Part shown: positions 13,311 to 17,564 of the stretch, in pieces
Layout of the letters: every line of letters begins with the position of its first letter
Numbering within the stretch: the stretch's first letter is position 1
Assembly: GCA_028290225.1 (NCBI GenBank)
Contig: JAQGKH010000365.1
Location: forward strand, 1 to 17,564
Length of the DNA: 17,564 nucleotides
Direction of reading: 5' to 3'
DNA from: Devosia sp.
GTDB taxonomy: Bacteria; Pseudomonadota; Alphaproteobacteria; Rhizobiales; Devosiaceae
Notes under the pieces: generated by a model
What the model was told of the DNA's origin: nothing
Database searches by the model: none
The model's input: the letters and a program-made list of their open reading frames with translations, nothing else
Translations under genes and position numbers: made by a program

Positions 13311-14098
13311 GCGCCCTGCCCTTCGCGGCGGCGCAGCAGCACGGGGCCGAACGCCTGCTCCTGGCGCAGCTCGACTTCGCCTTGGCGCACCAGTTCAAGG
13401 CTGGCCGCGAAACCAGAGGCGCGGGCGGTGGCGCGTTCCGCCGGATCGCCAAGAAAGCGCGCCAGATAGCCATCAAGGCTGATCCAATCGGAGGTGTCGC
13501 GCAGCAAGCTTTGCAACCGCTCGCGGGCGTCGGGCAGCGACCACACCGTGCGGGTGCGTGGCGCATAGGCAGCGGGGGCGACGCGTTCGCGTTGCGTGGC
13601 ATAGGCCTTGAGCAAATCGAGCAGGCTGGTGTCCCAGTGTGGGCGGTGGGCGATTTCGACGGGTTCAGGCGCGCCGCGGGGGAGCACCTGCGCACCCAGA
13701 CGAGGACGATCCCACAGGCTCGCGGCGGCGCGGCGCATGGCCTGCAGCCGCTGGAGGCGCCAATGCAGGGCGGCAGCCAGGGCTTCGCCGCTCGGCTCGG
13801 CATCGGCAGGCGCAGCAGGGAGCAGGAGACGGCTTTTGAGATAGGCCAACCAGGCGGCCATGACGAGGTAATCGGCGGCCGGCTCGATGCGCTGCTCGCG
13901 CTGTTCCTGGATGAAGGCGAGATATTGCTCGGCCAGCTGCAGCACGGAAATGGCGGCAAGATCGACCTTTTGCCGGCGCGCGAGGTCCAGCAGCAGGTCG
14001 AGCGGGCCTTCATAGCCCTCGACGTCGACGCGCAGGACCGCGCCCGGCTCGGCCTCGATCTCGGGCGGGATAGCTAGCCAGTCGTCGGCAATGCCCAT
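13307..14098 (-). CDS. scpA: Segregation and condensation protein ScpA (kleisin)
   Basis: Kleisin subunit that bridges the SMC heads and binds ScpB. The 263-residue protein carries the hallmark YEGPLDLLLDLARRQKVDL (29-47) and the helix ADYLVMAAWLAYLKSRLLLP (75-94). A variable middle is followed by the C-terminal winged helix with ELVRQGEVELRQEQAFGPVLL. The ATG abuts the stop of the SPOR-domain gene (TAAATG), and the gene overlaps scpB by four bases, so the SPOR gene, scpA and scpB look like one transcription unit. In relatives I remember, nagZ separates the SPOR gene from scpA; it is absent here. Confidence 0.95.
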   Translation of the reverse strand: MGIADDWLAIPPEIEAEPGAVLRVDVEGYEGPLDLLLDLARRQKVDLAAISVLQLAEQYLAFIQEQREQRIEPAADYLVMAAWLAYLKSRLLLPAAPADAEPSGEALAAALHWRLQRLQAMRRAAASLWDRPRLGAQVLPRGAPEPVEIAHRPHWDTSLLDLLKAYATQRERVAPAAYAPRTRTVWSLPDARERLQSLLRDTSDWISLDGYLARFLGDPAERATARASGFAASLELVRQGEVELRQEQAFGPVLLRRREGQGA

Positions 14099-16366
14099 TT
14101 AAAGGGTGAAGCAGTCGCCGCCGGCGGATTTAAGGCTGGAACACAGCTGGTTGGCATCGGCGGTGGAATTGGCCGGAACGCGAACGCGATAGAATATGCC
14201 CTTATCGCCCAGATCGACGCGCTGCACTTCCAGATTGGCGCCCTTGAACAAGGGGCCGTAGCGGCCGGCGATGTCGAGAGCGCTTTGACGGGCGGCGTCT
14301 TCGGTGCGTTGGGACGACAGCTGCACATAGGCAGGCGCATTGCTGAGCGGCATTGCGGCAGTCGCCTCGATGGCGGTCAGCGCGGGCGCGTTGGGCGATG
14401 GAGCCGCAGCAAGCGGCGCCGCGGTGGGCGTGGGCTCAACCAGCGCGTTGACCGGCGAGGTCGTGGCGGGAGGCGGCGGCAGGGATGTCGCGGCCGCAGG
14501 GGATGGCGGCAAGGCTGTCGTCGCGCCCCCCGGCCCGGCCAGCCCGGCCGGACGGTTGAGGGGAACGGGAGCAGTCTTGCCCGGGATGGGGGCGCCGCTG
14601 ACATCCACGGCCGGCACGGTGGAGCCCGGCTCGACCGGGGTCACCGGCGGCGCTGCAGTCGCCTGCGGTTCGGGCACCGCCGCGGGCGCCGGCGTGCCGG
14701 CGGGCGTTTCATTGCCCAGGGTCCCCATAAGGCTGGGCGCGGCAGGATCGACGCCCGGAACCGCGGGAACATTGGGGCGATCCACCGGCAGCATGGCGTT
14801 GCCGGCAACGCTGTCATCGCCACTGACGATGGTGCCATCGGGCCGCACGGTGACGGTGCGGACCTTGCGGTTCACCACACCTTCGGCAGCGGGTTGAACC
14901 GGCGGCGGGACCTGCGTCACTTCGTTGACATCGGCCTGGTCGCGGGACACCAGCTGTTCTTCGGCGCCGGGAACCACGCCATCGATCTCGTTGAACACGA
15001 CGGACTGCCCGACCGAGCCGGTTTCCTCAGCCGGGGGCGGCGCTTCCTTGACGGGGGTGGCATCGGCGGTCAACAGCGGGGCGGGACCGCTATCGCCGCC
15101 CATGCCCAGGACCCAATACAAACCGCTGCCCGCAACCAGGAGCACAACCAGCGCCACGGCGGGCCCGACCAGGGCCCGGCTCCAGCCAAAGGCGCGAGGG
15201 GGCCGTTCGGCACGGTCCGGCCTGGCGCGGCGAACACGCTCAGGCTTGGGGGCGCGCTCGGGCTTGGCACGGCGGCCGCGCGGCGCCGGCTCGACGGGTT
15301 CGGGATCTTCCACCCAGCCCACTTCCGCACCGGTGGCAGCCGCGGCGGCCAGAATGGCTTCATCGGCGCCCGACACGGCGCGCTGTTCGCCCGCGCTGCG
15401 CTTGGGCGGCAAAGTTGGCGTGGCAAGGCTGCGCAAAGCGGGGCTCGGCGCCGGACGCGCCGGTGCTGGATCCAGATCGACGCGGGCAGCCCGGCCGATC
15501 AGATCCTCGATGTCCCTTATGGGGTCGTTGGACGAGGCCTGGGGAGCGTCGGGGCGCGGTGCGGTTGCAGCGAGTGTCGGCAGTTCCGGCTCGCGTGCCG
15601 GCGCCGGATCGCGATGCATGGCAATCGGCGGGGCGCTCCATTCCGCATTCGGCGCAGCCGGCGGATTGGACGGCCGTGGCACGGCCGCGGGCATGGAGGG
15701 CTCGATGCGCGCGGCGGACTGGAACGGCGCGGGCTCGCGCCGGAGCTCGGGTACCATGCGCGGCTCGGCCACCGGCATTGCAATCCGGGGTGATTCCGGC
15801 TGGGAGGCGCCGGGCTCGGGCGCTTGAGACTGGAGCGGCCCCGGGGCAGGAGCAGGCTCGTGCAATTCGGGGGCGCCAAACAGCTCCGCGGCAATCAGAT
15901 CGCCGATGGAGTCATGCTCGGGCGCAGATACTGGCTGAGCCGGCGCGGGCGGCGACGAGCGGGCGGGTTCGGGCTGAGCTGATGCAGCGTCGGGTGCCCC
16001 GAAGCCGAAATCGAAATCAAAGGGATCTTCAGGCGACTTGGGCGCAGCGGATGCGGGCTCGACTGCAAAGGGAGGGGCGGCACGCGAGTGGGCGGGCTCG
16101 GCCGGCGCCGGCGGTGCGGCGGGAATGGGCTGAGGGGCTGGCGCGGGGGTGAAGCGGCCGAAATCATAGCGCGAGGAAGCGGGAGCCGGCGTGGCCTGAT
16201 CGGCCGCAGCGGCGCCTGCCCCGGGAACGCGCACGCCGGGAGGCGCCGGCGGCGGGCTGGGCTGGGCCGGAGTGGCGTCTTCGGCCATCAGCCGCGCGAG
16301 TTCAGCGATCAGATCATCTGGGGATGTGGACTGTGCGGCCATGGGCTGCGGTTTCGCTGTCGTCAT
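14099..16366 (-). CDS. Proline/alanine-rich membrane protein with C-terminal SPOR domain (FtsN-like)
   Basis: A 755-residue single-pass inner-membrane protein. The cytoplasmic part (1-398) is Pro/Ala-rich and disordered, but holds three short acidic-hydrophobic helix-like motifs: DDLIAELARLMAED (17-30), DSIGDLIAAELFGA (152-165) and DPIRDIEDLIGRAARVD (281-297). A strongly basic stretch (364-397) precedes the transmembrane helix (about 399-420). A long Pro/Ala-rich periplasmic linker leads to the SPOR domain (678-755, from AYVQLSSQRTEDAARQSAL to SSLKSAGGDCFTL), which binds denuded peptidoglycan at division sites. The topology fits FtsN and DamX. The exact function is unknown; a division or septal wall role is inferred. 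AGAGGG lies upstream of the ATG. It abuts scpA. Confidence 0.88.
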   Translation of the reverse strand: MTTAKPQPMAAQSTSPDDLIAELARLMAEDATPAQPSPPPAPPGVRVPGAGAAAADQATPAPASSRYDFGRFTPAPAPQPIPAAPPAPAEPAHSRAAPPFAVEPASAAPKSPEDPFDFDFGFGAPDAASAQPEPARSSPPAPAQPVSAPEHDSIGDLIAAELFGAPELHEPAPAPGPLQSQAPEPGASQPESPRIAMPVAEPRMVPELRREPAPFQSAARIEPSMPAAVPRPSNPPAAPNAEWSAPPIAMHRDPAPAREPELPTLAATAPRPDAPQASSNDPIRDIEDLIGRAARVDLDPAPARPAPSPALRSLATPTLPPKRSAGEQRAVSGADEAILAAAAATGAEVGWVEDPEPVEPAPRGRRAKPERAPKPERVRRARPDRAERPPRAFGWSRALVGPAVALVVLLVAGSGLYWVLGMGGDSGPAPLLTADATPVKEAPPPAEETGSVGQSVVFNEIDGVVPGAEEQLVSRDQADVNEVTQVPPPVQPAAEGVVNRKVRTVTVRPDGTIVSGDDSVAGNAMLPVDRPNVPAVPGVDPAAPSLMGTLGNETPAGTPAPAAVPEPQATAAPPVTPVEPGSTVPAVDVSGAPIPGKTAPVPLNRPAGLAGPGGATTALPPSPAAATSLPPPPATTSPVNALVEPTPTAAPLAAAPSPNAPALTAIEATAAMPLSNAPAYVQLSSQRTEDAARQSALDIAGRYGPLFKGANLEVQRVDLGDKGIFYRVRVPANSTADANQLCSSLKSAGGDCFTL

Positions 16367-16444
16367 TGGAGCAGCGCCCTCTAGGTTCCTGCAACAACCC
16401 CACTGGGGCTATTGGCGGCGAGACAACATAGTATTACGCCCGAA
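16367..16444 (-). other. Spacer between argS and the SPOR gene
   Basis: The spacer carries a short hairpin, CCCC-ACT-GGGG (16398-16408). On the minus strand it is followed by TTGTT, so it resembles a weak terminator. The minus-strand sequence TAATACTATG just after the argS stop resembles a -10 element but lacks a good -35. Confidence 0.3.
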
Positions 16445-17564
16445 TTATGAAAGCTCCTCGGGCGCAGTGACGCCCAGGATCGCCAGCCCGTTGCCAAGCA
16501 CTTGTCGAACGGCGTCAACAAGAGCGAGCCGGGCCACCGACAGCTTTGGATCGTCAGCATTAACAAAGCGTAAGCGCGGGTCCTCATTGCCCTTGGCCCA
16601 GAAGCCGTGAAAGGCCGCCGCCAGCTCGTGCAGATAAAAGGCGATGCGGTGCGGCTCATGGGCGAGCGCAGCCGCCGCCACCGAGCGCGGCCAGGCGGCA
16701 AGGGCCCGGATCAGCTCGAGATCGGCCGGGGAATCCAGCCGTTCCAGCTCGGCGGCGGCGAGCGCGGCAGCCGACACATCGGTGCCCGGAATGTCGCGTG
16801 CGGCGGTGCGGAACACCGAGAAGCTGCGGGCATGGGCGTATTGGACATAGAACACCGGATTGTCGCGGGTTTGCTCTTTCACCAAAGCAAAATCGAAATC
16901 CATGGCGGCGTCGTTGCGGCGGAAGAGCAGCATGAAGCGCACGGCATCGGCGCCAACTTCCTCGACCACATCGGCCAGGGTGACGAGATCGCCGGTGCGC
17001 TTGCTCATCTTGAACGGCTCGCCGTTCTTCATCAGCCGCACCAGCTGGCAGATCTTGACGTCCATCTCGGCGGCGCCTTCGGAGACCGCCTTGACGGCCG
17101 CTTCCAGGCGCTTGACGTAACCGGAGTGATCGGCGCCGAGCACATTGACCATGTGCTTGAAGCCACGCAGATATTTGTTGCGGTGATAGGCAATATCAGC
17201 GGCAAAATAGGTGTAGCTGCCATCGGACTTGACCAGCGCCCGATCAACATCGTCGCCCCAATCGGTGGCGCGGAACAGGGTTTGCTCGCGGTCTTCCCAA
17301 TCCTCGGGAGTCTTGCCCTTGGGGGGCTCGAGGCGGCCCTGATAGACCATGCCCTTGTCGCGCAGCCATTGGAGGGTGGAGTCGATGTCGCCCCCCTGCC
17401 CGTGCAGCGTCTTTTCAGAGAAAAACACGTCGTGATGGATGTTGAGCTTGGCCAGATCGGACTGGATCAACTCCAGCATGGCGACAAGGACGCGCTCCTT
17501 GACCAGAGCCAGGGCTTCGGCTTCGGGCATGTCGAGCAGCTTGGGGCCGAACTCGGCGGCCAGA
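16445..17564 (-). CDS. argS: Arginyl-tRNA synthetase (5' end outside window)
   Basis: Class I aminoacyl-tRNA synthetase charging tRNA-Arg. The window holds the C-terminal 372 residues or so; the HIGH motif and the N-terminal additional domain lie beyond the right edge, where the frame stays open (LAAEFGPKLLDMPEAEAL). Visible parts are the catalytic-domain stretch KSDGSYTYFAADIAYHRNKY, the VNVLGADHSGYVKRL motif, the KMSKR signature loop at 16997-17011 followed by TGDLVTL, and the DALR anticodon-binding domain with DNPVFYVQYAHARSFSVFR through to the terminal APEELS. It reads toward the SPOR gene and may be co-transcribed with it. Confidence 0.95.
   Translation of the reverse strand, partial: LAAEFGPKLLDMPEAEALALVKERVLVAMLELIQSDLAKLNIHHDVFFSEKTLHGQGGDIDSTLQWLRDKGMVYQGRLEPPKGKTPEDWEDREQTLFRATDWGDDVDRALVKSDGSYTYFAADIAYHRNKYLRGFKHMVNVLGADHSGYVKRLEAAVKAVSEGAAEMDVKICQLVRLMKNGEPFKMSKRTGDLVTLADVVEEVGADAVRFMLLFRRNDAAMDFDFALVKEQTRDNPVFYVQYAHARSFSVFRTAARDIPGTDVSAAALAAAELERLDSPADLELIRALAAWPRSVAAAALAHEPHRIAFYLHELAAAFHGFWAKGNEDPRLRFVNADDPKLSVARLALVDAVRQVLGNGLAILGVTAPEELS

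Noticed and set aside
14285..15793. Plus-strand arginine/glycine-rich frame across the SPOR gene
   Set aside because: It is antisense to Pro/Ala-rich codons (CCG/GCG), which automatically read as Arg/Gly-rich on the other strand. No ribosome binding site or domain is present.
1..17564. CRISPR arrays, insertion sequences, prophage or defence genes
   Set aside because: No regularly spaced repeats, transposase or integrase signatures or terminal inverted repeats are seen. All sizeable genes are conserved housekeeping or envelope genes.

Overview
The window is high-GC chromosomal core DNA from an alphaproteobacterium of the Hyphomicrobiales (Rhizobiales), most likely a Devosia-like genus. The basis for this is the fused secDF gene, the order argS-SPOR-scpA-scpB-tatABC-serS-surE-LysM/M23 followed by a DUF815 ATPase, yajC, secDF, Mth938-like and phytoene-synthase-like genes, and the style of the proteins. 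The genus is inference; the class and order are well supported. I see no mobile element, CRISPR array, tRNA or rRNA.

Left end (1-1810): the probable last codons of a plus-strand gene and its intrinsic terminator, a stem-loop-rich spacer, then trmFO (tRNA m5U54 methyltransferase) on the plus strand. trmFO converges on the next operon across a spacer that holds a REP-like palindrome and a second hairpin.

Middle left (1811-6243): a minus-strand operon read yajC, secDF, Mth938/NDUFAF3-like, squalene/phytoene-synthase/NDUFAF6-like. It joins the Sec membrane-insertion accessory proteins to homologues of two mitochondrial complex I assembly factors, with tight or overlapping junctions. A textbook terminator-like hairpin lies between yajC and secDF. 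A DUF815 AAA+ ATPase is transcribed divergently from yajC.

Middle right (7162-14098): a minus-strand series read scpA, scpB, (promoter gap), tatA, tatB, tatC, serS, surE, (gap), and a LysM/M23 lipoprotein of the NlpD/DipM type whose first metal-binding motif is missing. scpA/scpB overlap by GTGA and serS/surE by TGATG. The neighbours expected from memory of related genomes, pcm (between surE and the M23 gene) and nagZ (between the SPOR gene and scpA), are absent.

Right end (14099-17564): a large proline/alanine-rich membrane protein with a C-terminal SPOR domain, likely an FtsN-like division protein, then argS, which is cut by the window edge. The themes are protein export (Sec, Tat), chromosome segregation (ScpAB), division and cell-wall hydrolysis control (SPOR protein, NlpD-like protein), and translation (ArgRS, SerRS, TrmFO).
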